Assembly (NCBI GenBank): GCA_947494865.1
Contig: CANMAT010000016.1
Location: 1 to 14,970 of the forward strand
Direction of reading: 5' to 3'
DNA: 14,970 nt
Origin: Deltaproteobacteria bacterium
GTDB lineage: Bacteria > Myxococcota_A > Polyangia > Polyangiales > Ga0077539
The notes under the pieces were generated by a model, which was not told the origin of the DNA, made no database searches, and worked only from the letters and a program-made list of their open reading frames with translations. The translations under genes were made by a program, and so were the position numbers. Of the stretch, positions 8,980-14,970 are shown piece after piece (within the stretch, counting starts at the first letter, position 1; each line of letters begins with the position of its first letter).

Positions 8980-11679
8980 ATGGAATCCGCGAGTCCTCCC
9001 GAATCAGTGCCCCCGATCGATAGCGCGACCTGGCCCCGGGAGTTCGGGCGATACATTCTGCTCTCCCCGCTGGCCCAAGGGGGAATGGGCGACGTGTGCC
9101 TCGCGCTCGCGGGTGAGATCGCCGTCGCGCAGCGCCTCTGCGTCGTGAAGACGGTGCGGCCCGAGTATGCCCGCGACGAGGAGTTTCTCACGCGCTTCCT
9201 CGACGAGGGCCGCGTGCTCTGCGCCCTCACGCACCCCAACATCGGTCAGATTCTCGAGGTAGGCACCGAGGCAACGACCCCCTTCGTCGCCATGGAGCAC
9301 GTCGCGGGGATCGACCTCGACGCCCTCGTGTACGCCGCCCGCGCGGCCCGCTCGCACCTCCCGCTGGAGTTCGTCTTCATCGTGATCGCGGGCGTGCTCG
9401 ACGGCATGTCGTTCGCGCACCGCGCCACCGCGCTCGACGGCACCGCCCTCAACCTGGTGCACCGCGACATCTCTCCGCAGAACATTCGAATGTCGTGGGA
9501 GGGCGACGTGAAGGTGCTCGATTTCGGCACCGCGCACGCCACCGGGCGCGGCGCGCGCACCGCCCACGGGCTCGTGTTCGGCAAGCCCGGGTACATGTCT
9601 CCCGAGCAGGCGCGCGGCGAGAAGGTCGACTCGCGCAGCGACCTCTTCGCCATCGGCGTGGTGATGTGGGAGCTGCTCACCGACCGCGATTTCGCCACCG
9701 CCGAGCCCGCCGAGCACATGGAGGCGCTCGCCTCGGGCACGTACTCGTTCGTGTCGCCCACGAAGCTCCGCCGCGACGCGCCCCGCGAGCTCGACGAGTG
9801 GTTCGAAGCCATCACGGCCTACGACGCCGCGCACCGCTTCGCCGACGCCGCCACCGCCCGCCGGCGCCTCGTCGACATCGGCACCGCGCGGGGCATTCGC
9901 TTCGAGCGCGAGGCCGTGGCGCGCACCCTCGCGCGGTACTTTCCCAACGACCGCGAGCAGGAGAACGCGCGCATTCGCAAGCTCGTGGTGGCCGCCAAGA
10001 GCGTGCGCCACAGCCTGCCGCCGGGGCCGCCGCGGGCCAACACCGCGCCCCTCACGGCCATCCCCGAGTCCGACGTGGTGCGCGGCACCCGCTACCGCAT
10101 CGGCGAGCGCATCGGATCGGGGGGCATGGGCGAGGTCTTCGCCGCCGAGCACGTCGACCTGGGGCGCAAGGTGGCCCTCAAGGTGCTCTACGCCGAGCGC
10201 TCCAACGACCCCGCGGTGGTGCAGCGGTTTCGCCTCGAGGCGCGCTCCATCGCGAAGCTCAAGCACCCCAACCTCGTCGAGGTGTACGACCTCGGGAGCA
10301 CCGAAGACGGCCGGCTCTTCTACGCCATGGAGCGCCTCGAGGGAGAGACCCTCCGCGACCGCCTCAGCCGCGGTACGACGCCCGAGTCGCGCCGCATGCC
10401 CGCGGCCGAGTGCGTGCTCGTCGGCGTGGCCCTCGCGCGCGGCCTCGCGGCCGCCCACGCCGAGTCCGTGGTGCACCGCGACATCAAGCCCGAGAACGTG
10501 TTTCTCACCCGCGCGGGCGCGGTGAAGCTCCTCGATTTCGGGGTCGCCAAGACCAACAACTCCGAGCTCCTCGACGGCGTGGCGCGCCATGAGACGCGCG
10601 CGGGCGAGATCTTCGGCTCGCCGGCCTACATGGCCCCCGAGCAGGCGCGCAACCACAGCGTCGACGGGCGCACCGACATCTACGCCCTCGGGGCGGTGCT
10701 CTACGAGTGCCTCACGGGCACGGTGCTCTTCGACGGCGCCTCGCTCGTCGAGACGCTCACGCAGCAGATCGTCAAGCCCCCGATGCCGCCGCACGAGCGC
10801 GCCCCCGAGGCGCACGTGCCCCCGGCCCTCGAGGCCGTGGTGATGCGCTGCCTCGCGAAGGACCCCAACGCCCGCTACGCCAACGCCAACGACCTCGCCG
10901 ACGCCCTCGACCGCTGCCTCAAAGAAGGCGCGCACGAGGGCATCGTCGCCCTCACGCGCTCGTCGCCCGATCAAGAGACGCGCCCGTCGCCCATCGCCCG
11001 CCTCGAAGACGTCACCGTCGACGAGCCCGCGCGGCCCATCGTCGAGCGCCGCGGCGCGTGGCTCGTCGCGGCGGCCCTGCTGCTCCTCCTCGGCGTCGTG
11101 GGCGGCGTCGCGCTGCGGGGCCGTCGCGACGGCGACAACCAGGCCCGCGTGCTCGACGGCGGCGCCGCGACCCGCACCGACGTGCACGCGAACACCCCGC
11201 CCATCCCCGCGGTGCCCGCGCCCCCCGAGATCAACCCGATCCATGTGGCCCGCGAAGACCGCGACGCCGCGCTCGCCGCGCCCGACGCCGCGCTCGCCGT
11301 CGCGCCCCCGACGCCGCGCCACGCCGACGCGGGCGACCGCCCCTCCATCGACAGCTTTCGCCTCGCGAGCGAGGCCTTCATTCACGGCAACTACCCCCTC
11401 GCGGCGGCGCAGGCCGACCTCGCCATTCAGCACCGTCAGGGCGGCCACAACGGGCAGAACGCGCGCATCCTTCTGGGGCAGGTGCTGCTCGCGCAGGGCG
11501 GCTCGCACGCCCGCGCCTTCGACGTGCTCTGCACCGCCGTGGGGCTCTCGCCCGCGGGCAGCGGGCCGCGTCGCTCGGCGTGCCGAAAGATCCGCGCCGC
11601 GAGCGGGTGCCCGCGCCCCGGGCAGACCTCCGACCTCGTCGCCACGTGCTGCGATCAGTGCGAGGGAGAGCAGCCCTGA
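8980..11679 (+). CDS. Tandem double Ser/Thr protein kinase, single TM, Cys-rich extracytoplasmic tail
   Basis: This 899-residue protein has two Hanks-type kinase domains in series. Kinase 1 (~25-305) has AQGGMG, K57, HRDISPQN with D163, DFG with D181 and SPEQARG. Kinase 2 (~372-643) has IGSGGMGEV, K401, HRDIKPEN with D501, DFG with D519 and APEQARN. Both keep all three catalytic residues, so both may be active. They differ enough (the Lys of HRDxKPxN is Ser in kinase 1) that this is not a recent duplication. A TM helix (~692-714) follows, then a Pro/Ala-rich stretch, a TPR-like helical segment (~775-855) and a tail with Cys at 851, 868, 877, 890, 891 and 894. With the kinases in the cytoplasm, the tail would lie outside and could sense or bind. 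The ATG at 8980 has GGAG four bases upstream, slightly close. The 3' end overlaps the next gene. Confidence 0.93.
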   Translation: MESASPPESVPPIDSATWPREFGRYILLSPLAQGGMGDVCLALAGEIAVAQRLCVVKTVRPEYARDEEFLTRFLDEGRVLCALTHPNIGQILEVGTEATTPFVAMEHVAGIDLDALVYAARAARSHLPLEFVFIVIAGVLDGMSFAHRATALDGTALNLVHRDISPQNIRMSWEGDVKVLDFGTAHATGRGARTAHGLVFGKPGYMSPEQARGEKVDSRSDLFAIGVVMWELLTDRDFATAEPAEHMEALASGTYSFVSPTKLRRDAPRELDEWFEAITAYDAAHRFADAATARRRLVDIGTARGIRFEREAVARTLARYFPNDREQENARIRKLVVAAKSVRHSLPPGPPRANTAPLTAIPESDVVRGTRYRIGERIGSGGMGEVFAAEHVDLGRKVALKVLYAERSNDPAVVQRFRLEARSIAKLKHPNLVEVYDLGSTEDGRLFYAMERLEGETLRDRLSRGTTPESRRMPAAECVLVGVALARGLAAAHAESVVHRDIKPENVFLTRAGAVKLLDFGVAKTNNSELLDGVARHETRAGEIFGSPAYMAPEQARNHSVDGRTDIYALGAVLYECLTGTVLFDGASLVETLTQQIVKPPMPPHERAPEAHVPPALEAVVMRCLAKDPNARYANANDLADALDRCLKEGAHEGIVALTRSSPDQETRPSPIARLEDVTVDEPARPIVERRGAWLVAAALLLLLGVVGGVALRGRRDGDNQARVLDGGAATRTDVHANTPPIPAVPAPPEINPIHVAREDRDAALAAPDAALAVAPPTPRHADAGDRPSIDSFRLASEAFIHGNYPLAAAQADLAIQHRQGGHNGQNARILLGQVLLAQGGSHARAFDVLCTAVGLSPAGSGPRRSACRKIRAASGCPRPGQTSDLVATCCDQCEGEQP

Positions 11680-12104
11680 GCGCGTCGCCTCCCGCCGAAG
11701 CCCCTCGCGGCTTCGAAGCCCTCGCCCTCGCGTGCATGACCGTCGGCGCCGTCGCGTGGCTCTGGGAGATGCTCTGCCTCCAGGCCCCGAGCTCGCCGTG
11801 GCACCTCGCGGGCATGCCCCTCGCCGTGGCGCGCCTCGCCATGCACGCGTGGATCACCGGCCTCGCCGTGCACGCCCTCGCGCGCGGCGTAACGGTCCCG
11901 CGCTGGGTGCTCACCGTCTCGGTGGCGGGCGTTGCGCTCTCGCTCGGCGCGCAGGCCGTCACCGCCGCCACGGGCATGCTCGGCGTGCAGGTGCGCGACC
12001 TCCGCGCGGGCTCGAGCGCGCTGCTCGTCGCGCGCGCCCTCGGCGGCGTGTGCCTCGCGGCCGCCTTCGCGGCCACCGCGTCTCAGCGCCTGCGCCGCGG
12101 GTGA
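11658..12104 (+). CDS. Small four-TM membrane protein
   Basis: I do not recognise a family. The 148-residue protein has a short polar N-terminus and four hydrophobic helices, at about residues 22-43, 51-74, 80-102 and 114-138, with little loop sequence and an Arg-rich end. The GTG at 11658 lies inside the end of the double kinase gene (22-base overlap), which would couple translation; it has no good ribosome site. CTG at 11676 behind GGGAGAG, or ATG at 11736 (which would cut into the first helix), are alternatives. The much longer open frame back to 10707 is a shadow of the kinase. Its 3' end overlaps the convergent mutY gene by 22 bases. Position suggests a membrane partner of the double kinase, but nothing in the sequence proves it. 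Confidence 0.72.
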   Translation: MRGRAALSASPPAEAPRGFEALALACMTVGAVAWLWEMLCLQAPSSPWHLAGMPLAVARLAMHAWITGLAVHALARGVTVPRWVLTVSVAGVALSLGAQAVTAATGMLGVQVRDLRAGSSALLVARALGGVCLAAAFAATASQRLRRG

Positions 12105-13129
12105 GCGTCGCCGTCGGCGGCGGCGAGTACGCTGCGCGTGATCTTCGGCACCGCGAGTGACGAGAGCGCGTCGCGCGCCACGAGCCGTCCCCGCGGAGGA
12201 GCCCCCGTGAGGTGCGCCTCGTACACGGTCACCGCCATGCGCGCGTGGGTGAGCACGTGGGTGATCTTCGCCACCTCGCGCGGTGTGCTCATGGGGGCCT
12301 CCCACACCGGCGCCGCGCGCGTCTCGACGAGGGGCGTGAGGAGCATCCCCTGCCAGCGCCCGAGCTCGCTCTCGACGAGCCATACGCGGTCGCCGTCGCG
12401 CGCCACGAGGGCGCACCACCGCTCGTCGCGCGGCGCCGCGGAGGGTGCCTTCTCGGGGTACCGTGTGGGCTCCCCCTCGGCGGCGGCGACGCAGTGCGAC
12501 CGCACGGGGCACACGAGGCACCGCGGCGCGGTGGGGGCGCACACGGTGGCGCCGAGCTCCATGAGCGCCTGGTTCACGTCGCCCGGCGCGGCGTGTTCGG
12601 CGTAGCGCGCCGCGAGGGTCCACAGGCGCTTCTTGAGCGGCGCCGCGCGCGGGTCGCCGCGCAGGCCGTGGAGGCGCGTGAGCACCCGCTCCACGTTGCC
12701 GTCGACGAGCGGAACGCTGAGCCCGAAGGCGATGCTCCCGAGCGCACCCGCGGTGTAGTCCCCCACTCCCGGCAGCGCGCGCAGGGCCGTCGCCTCGCCG
12801 GGAATCACGCCCCCGTGGCGATCGACCACGGCCCGCGCGCCGGCGTGCAGGAGCCGCGCGCGGCGGTAATACCCGAGGCCGCTCCAGAGGGCGAGCACGT
12901 CGGGCTCCGCCGCGTCGGCGAGGGCCGTCACCGTCGGAAACCGCTGTAAAAACCGTGTGTAATACGGCACCACGGTGTCGACGCGCGTCTGCTGGAGCAT
13001 CACCTCGCTCACCCACACCGCCCACGGGTCGCGCGTCTGCCGCCAGGGGAGCGCCCGCGCGTTGGCGCGATACCAGGGCACCAGCAGGGCGCGCGCGGCG
13101 TCGACGTCGGGTTCCTTCAGCGTGGGCAT
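12083..13129 (-). CDS. mutY: A/G-specific adenine DNA glycosylase
   Basis: MutY removes adenine mispaired with 8-oxoguanine, preventing G:C to T:A mutations. The 348-residue protein matches the family length (E. coli, ~350). The signatures are intact: E42 in SEVMLQQT (equivalent of E. coli Glu37), the helix-hairpin-helix LPGVGDYTAG (119-128), catalytic D143 in LVDGNVERV (Asp138), and the [4Fe-4S] ligands C197-x6-C204-x2-C207-x5-C213 with exact family spacing. A NUDIX-like C-terminal domain (~230-335), which recognises 8-oxoG, includes a HVLTHARM motif. The ATG at 13129 is chosen because GAAGG lies 6 bases upstream and the known N-terminus begins there; ATG 13174 and the open frame to 13279 are less likely. 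It is divergent from the lipoprotein gene, and its last codons overlap the convergent membrane-protein gene. Confidence 0.97.
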   Translation of the reverse strand: MPTLKEPDVDAARALLVPWYRANARALPWRQTRDPWAVWVSEVMLQQTRVDTVVPYYTRFLQRFPTVTALADAAEPDVLALWSGLGYYRRARLLHAGARAVVDRHGGVIPGEATALRALPGVGDYTAGALGSIAFGLSVPLVDGNVERVLTRLHGLRGDPRAAPLKKRLWTLAARYAEHAAPGDVNQALMELGATVCAPTAPRCLVCPVRSHCVAAAEGEPTRYPEKAPSAAPRDERWCALVARDGDRVWLVESELGRWQGMLLTPLVETRAAPVWEAPMSTPREVAKITHVLTHARMAVTVYEAHLTGAPPRGRLVARDALSSLAVPKITRSVLAAADGDAHPRRRR

Positions 13130-13236
13130 GCGGGGCCTTCGATGCGCGGGGATAAATCTTGGAGGCGCAGACATTCTGCTGCACGCACAAGAGACGCGGC
13201 TCGTATAACTTTCCCCCCCGAGAGAGAGGCTGACCG
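13130..13236. promoter_or_regulatory. Divergent promoter region between mutY and the lipoprotein gene
   Basis: Starts of mutY (leftward) and the lipoprotein gene (rightward) are 107 bases apart, so both promoters should be here. The segment is AT-richer than its flanks. For the + strand, TATAAC (13204-13209) matches four to five bases of a -10, but no -35 is seen 16-18 bases upstream. For the - strand, an ATTTAT near 13150-13160 is the only -10-like sequence. AGAGAGAGG (13221-13229) is the ribosome site of the lipoprotein gene. Confidence 0.35.
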
Positions 13237-13770
13237 ATGGCGCGTGTGACGAAGCGGCGAGCGTTCCTTGCGATGGCACTCCTCGGAGCGCTGGCCGGTG
13301 GCTGCATCCACGTCGAGGCCCCGCAGCTTCAGGCGCAGAGCATGGAGTTTACGGGCATCGACGGCAACGGGCTCGCCTTCCGCGTGGTGTTCAACGCCTA
13401 CAACCCCAACGGCTATGAGCTCAACATCCGCGAGCTCAACGCGCAGCTCACGCTCAACAACAACGACGCGGGGTCGTCGGTCACGGCGGTGGGCACCGTG
13501 CTCCCGCCGCAGCGCTGGGTGCCCGTCACGGCCAACGTCACCGTCCCGTGGAACGGCGCGCCCGCGTACCTCATGGCCGCCGCGGGCTCACCGACCGTCA
13601 ACTACACCCTGCACGGGCAGGTGGTGGTCGAGCACTACCTCTCGCTGCGCGCGAGCTTCTCCACGAGCGGCTCCGTGCCCCGCGAGTTCTTCATGCGCGG
13701 CGCCGTCGGCAGCGTAAACAGCATGATCAACTCGGTGCTGCCGGGCTTCGGCGGCCTGCGGGTTCAGTAG
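13237..13770 (+). CDS. LEA/WHy-type lipoprotein
   Basis: The 177-residue protein starts with a lipoprotein signal: basic KRR at 6-8, hydrophobic core, then LAGGC with Cys23 as the lipidated residue. Ala rather than Leu sits at -3, so the lipobox is slightly off consensus; the Ile after Cys gives no inner-membrane retention signal. The mature part is a water-stress/LEA-14 (LEA_2) type beta domain: VVFNAYNPNGYELNIREL, then LNAQLTLNNNDAG, a PPQRWVPV turn and a strand-rich C-terminus. Proteins of this fold are small soluble or lipid-anchored beta-sandwiches; their exact role in bacteria is poorly settled, with envelope stress or desiccation protection often suggested. The ATG at 13237 has a GAGG ribosome site 7 bases upstream. 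Its stop is three bases from that of the convergent enoyl-CoA hydratase gene. Confidence 0.9.
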   Translation: MARVTKRRAFLAMALLGALAGGCIHVEAPQLQAQSMEFTGIDGNGLAFRVVFNAYNPNGYELNIRELNAQLTLNNNDAGSSVTAVGTVLPPQRWVPVTANVTVPWNGAPAYLMAAAGSPTVNYTLHGQVVVEHYLSLRASFSTSGSVPREFFMRGAVGSVNSMINSVLPGFGGLRVQ

Positions 13771-13773
13771 CGC

Positions 13774-14550
13774 CTACTGGCCCTTGAAGGCCGCCGGGCG
13801 CTTCTCGAAGAAGGCCATCACGCCCTCGATAAAATCCTCCGAGCGCAGGCACTGGAGCTGCGCGGTGCCCTCGTCGCGAAAGGCCTCGGCGAAGGGCTTC
13901 GCCGTGCCCTCGCGCATGAGCCGCTTGATGTGCTGCAGCGCGATGGGCGGGCCGTTCGCGAGGCGGTCGGCGATGACCTGCACCGTCGCCTCGAGCTCGT
14001 CGGGCGCGACGACCTTCGCCACGAGCCCGAGGTGCTGCGCCGTCGCGGCGTCGACGCGCTCGCCGAGGAGCGCCAGCTCGAGGGCCTTCGAGAGCCCCAC
14101 GAGGCGCGGGAGCATCCACGTGCCGCCGCCGTCGGGGATGAGCCCGATGCGCACGAAACCCTCTTGAAAATAGGCCCGCGAAGAGAACACACGGAGGTCG
14201 CACGCGAGCGCGAGGTCGGCGCCGAAGCCGTAGGCCGCGCCGTCGACGGCGGCGATCACGGGCTGCGGCGCCGCGAGCACCGCGCGCACGAGGTCTTGAA
14301 AGCGCCCGAGGTGCCCCTCGAGGTCAGACATGAGCTCGCTGGCGTTGCCCATCGCGTGGCGCAGGTCGGCGCCCGAGCAGAAGGCCCCGTTGGCGCCGCG
14401 GAGCACGATCACCCGCGCGGTCGCGGCGCTCTTCACCGCCTCGGTCATGGCGACGAGCACGCCGGGCTCGAGCGCGTTGCGCGTCTCGGGGCGGTCGAGG
14501 GTGATCCAGCGCGTGGCGCCGCGGTCTTCGACGTGAACTCCTTCGGTCAT
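13774..14550 (-). CDS. Enoyl-CoA hydratase/isomerase family protein
   Basis: This crotonase-fold protein of 258 residues is the normal family length. It should act on an acyl-CoA in the cytoplasm. The oxyanion-hole segments are present: AFCSGADLR (57-64) and AAVDGAAYGFGADLALACD (~100-118). The two catalytic Glu of rat hydratase (Glu144, Glu164) align with D112 and F132, so a classical hydration mechanism is doubtful. The motif GLIPDGGGTWMLPR is instead like PaaG-type isomerases, whose Asp in GLIPD (here D140) sits in the active site. An isomerase role is therefore likely; the name cannot be fixed. The ATG at 14550 has GGAG six bases upstream, and MTEGVHVEDRG is a normal N-terminus. The frame is open upstream to 14685 through a polypyrimidine leader and a degenerate fragment; I do not count that as part of the gene. 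Confidence 0.92.
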   Translation of the reverse strand: MTEGVHVEDRGATRWITLDRPETRNALEPGVLVAMTEAVKSAATARVIVLRGANGAFCSGADLRHAMGNASELMSDLEGHLGRFQDLVRAVLAAPQPVIAAVDGAAYGFGADLALACDLRVFSSRAYFQEGFVRIGLIPDGGGTWMLPRLVGLSKALELALLGERVDAATAQHLGLVAKVVAPDELEATVQVIADRLANGPPIALQHIKRLMREGTAKPFAEAFRDEGTAQLQCLRSEDFIEGVMAFFEKRPAAFKGQ

Positions 14551-14561
14551 GAGAGGCTCCA

Positions 14562-14597
14562 GAGGGGGAATGAGGGGAGGGAGTGAGGGAGTGGGAA
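14562..14597 (+). other. G-run tract with quadruplex potential in the leader of the hydratase gene
   Basis: Five runs of three or more G (14564-14568, 14574-14577, 14579-14581, 14587-14589, 14593-14595) lie within 32 bases on the + strand, separated by 1-5 bases. This fits the usual pattern for a G-quadruplex. On the - strand the same tract is a C/T-only leader that ends just before the GGAG ribosome site of the hydratase gene. A function is not shown; simple low-complexity drift is possible. Confidence 0.45.
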
Positions 14598-14601
14598 CCC
14601 T

Positions 14602-14763
14602 CCATTGCCCGAAGAGAAGAGGGCGGGCAAGCTCCCGAAGCGCGCAACCGACGAAGAAGTGGGGGGCGCCGCCGCCGAAGAGCACCTCCTGCCAGGCGGG
14701 TGATGTCCTGCGCTACGACCGCGTTCTCGTAGCGCTTCCACAGCGCGGCGAGGGCCGAGGTGC
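14602..14763 (-). pseudogene. Possible frameshifted gene fragment, unknown family
   Basis: Reading leftwards, frame A gives a coding-like peptide ending in LWKRYENAVVAQDITR, with G/C in nearly all third positions. After one surplus base near 14695, frame B continues WQEVLFGGGAPHFFVG and then CALRELARPLLFGQW. The joined text looks like one protein broken by a frameshift. I do not recognise it. There is no start or stop to mark its ends, and frame B merges into the open frame upstream of the hydratase gene. Confidence 0.3.
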
Positions 14764-14772
14764 GGCCACGAC

Positions 14773-14944
14773 ATGTTCGTGGCCTTCTCGTGTGTGCTGG
14801 TGTGCCCGATGGTGCGACGCGAGGATGAGGTTCGTCGCGGTGATCAAGGAGCGCGACGTGTTCGAGCGCATTCTCACGCACGTCGGGCTGTCGGTGTCGC
14901 GCATCGTGGCAGCGCCCGCGCGACGGTGGGACGATACGAGCTGA
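14773..14944 (+). pseudogene. IS91-like transposase C-terminal remnant, frameshifted
   Basis: The end reads MRFVAVIKERDVFERILTHV followed by GLS and a Pro/Ala/Arg tail, then TGA at 14942. That matches my memory of the C-terminus of IS91-family (Y2/HUH) transposases: a CPxCGxRM knuckle, then an AVI-strand, a helix ending in ILxHLGL, and a Pro-rich tail. The knuckle is split: frame 1 gives VLVCP up to ~14808, and frame 2 gives CDARMRFV from ~14813, so one extra base near 14808-14812 breaks the gene. All catalytic parts are missing, so it cannot transpose. It marks a past insertion. The boundaries are approximate. Confidence 0.5.
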
Positions 14945-14970
14945 CGCTGGGGGCGGCGAGGTGCGTGTGG

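Larger units (their letters stand above)
14551..14970. other. Degenerate junction region without an intact gene
   Basis: No complete gene is present. From the left it contains a G-rich purine tract (14562-14597), a broken coding-like stretch on the - strand (~14602-14763), and a frameshifted transposase tail on the + strand (~14773-14944), each listed separately. The last 26 bases show nothing recognisable. The mosaic suggests an insertion scar next to the enoyl-CoA hydratase gene. Confidence 0.6.

Noticed and set aside
9004..11508. 834-codon open frame on the minus strand across the double kinase gene
   Set aside because: The + strand carries two complete kinase domains; the antisense text is low-complexity (Gly/Arg/His/Glu) with no recognisable motif.
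10707..11657. N-terminal extension of the four-TM protein inside the double kinase gene
   Set aside because: This part is out of frame with the kinase, Arg/Pro-rich and without hydrophobic pattern; only the portion after 11658 looks like protein.
11655..13307. 550-codon open frame on the minus strand covering mutY in another frame
   Set aside because: MutY catalytic residues and cluster ligands are all in the other minus frame; this frame is Arg/Gly-rich shadow.

Overview
The window looks like a chromosomal segment of a very GC-rich, predatory or social-type delta-proteobacterium. Myxococcota, and probably a Polyangiales/Sorangium-like lineage, is the best guess. The basis is strong G/C in third codon positions, two large Hanks-type Ser/Thr kinases (one with the HRDISPQN loop common in myxobacteria), and a soluble hybrid histidine kinase of a type frequent there. 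No rRNA or marker gene is present, so the taxonomic call is inference. Long antisense ORFs are abundant because stop codons are rare at this GC; I treated them as shadows.

Layout. 1-416 is a non-coding leader with hairpins and a small terminator-like element. 417-2348 (+) is a cytoplasmic hybrid histidine kinase: pseudo-receiver, PAS, HisKA, HATPase, receiver. 2472-4250 (+) is a long-chain acyl-CoA synthetase. 4252-5520 (-) is an orphan membrane protein built from a duplicated [two TM + PH-like] unit plus a helical tail. 5659-12104 (+) is a same-strand signalling block: a Ser/Thr kinase with a C-terminal leucine-rich-repeat domain, an unknown 174-residue protein, a Thr-Pro octapeptide-repeat protein translationally coupled to it (ATGA overlap), a 899-residue protein with two complete kinase domains, one TM helix and a Cys-rich tail, and a small four-TM protein. 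12083-13129 (-) is the DNA-repair adenine glycosylase MutY. 13237-13770 (+) is a LEA/WHy-type lipoprotein. 13774-14550 (-) is an enoyl-CoA hydratase/isomerase. 14551-14970 holds a polypyrimidine leader, broken coding-like sequence and a frameshifted IS91-like transposase tail.

How the genes may work together. The acyl-CoA synthetase and the crotonase-fold enzyme are ordinary fatty-acid functions but are far apart and not in one operon. The most interesting unit is the 5659-12104 block. It has three kinase catalytic domains in two polypeptides beside a small protein whose repeats present a regular ladder of Thr-Pro sites. A model in which the kinases phosphorylate that protein is attractive, but it is inference from gene order and motifs only. 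All three convergent gene pairs (2472/4252, 11658/12083 and 13237/13774 genes) meet with +1, -22 and +3 bp spacing, so there is no room for ordinary intrinsic terminators between them.
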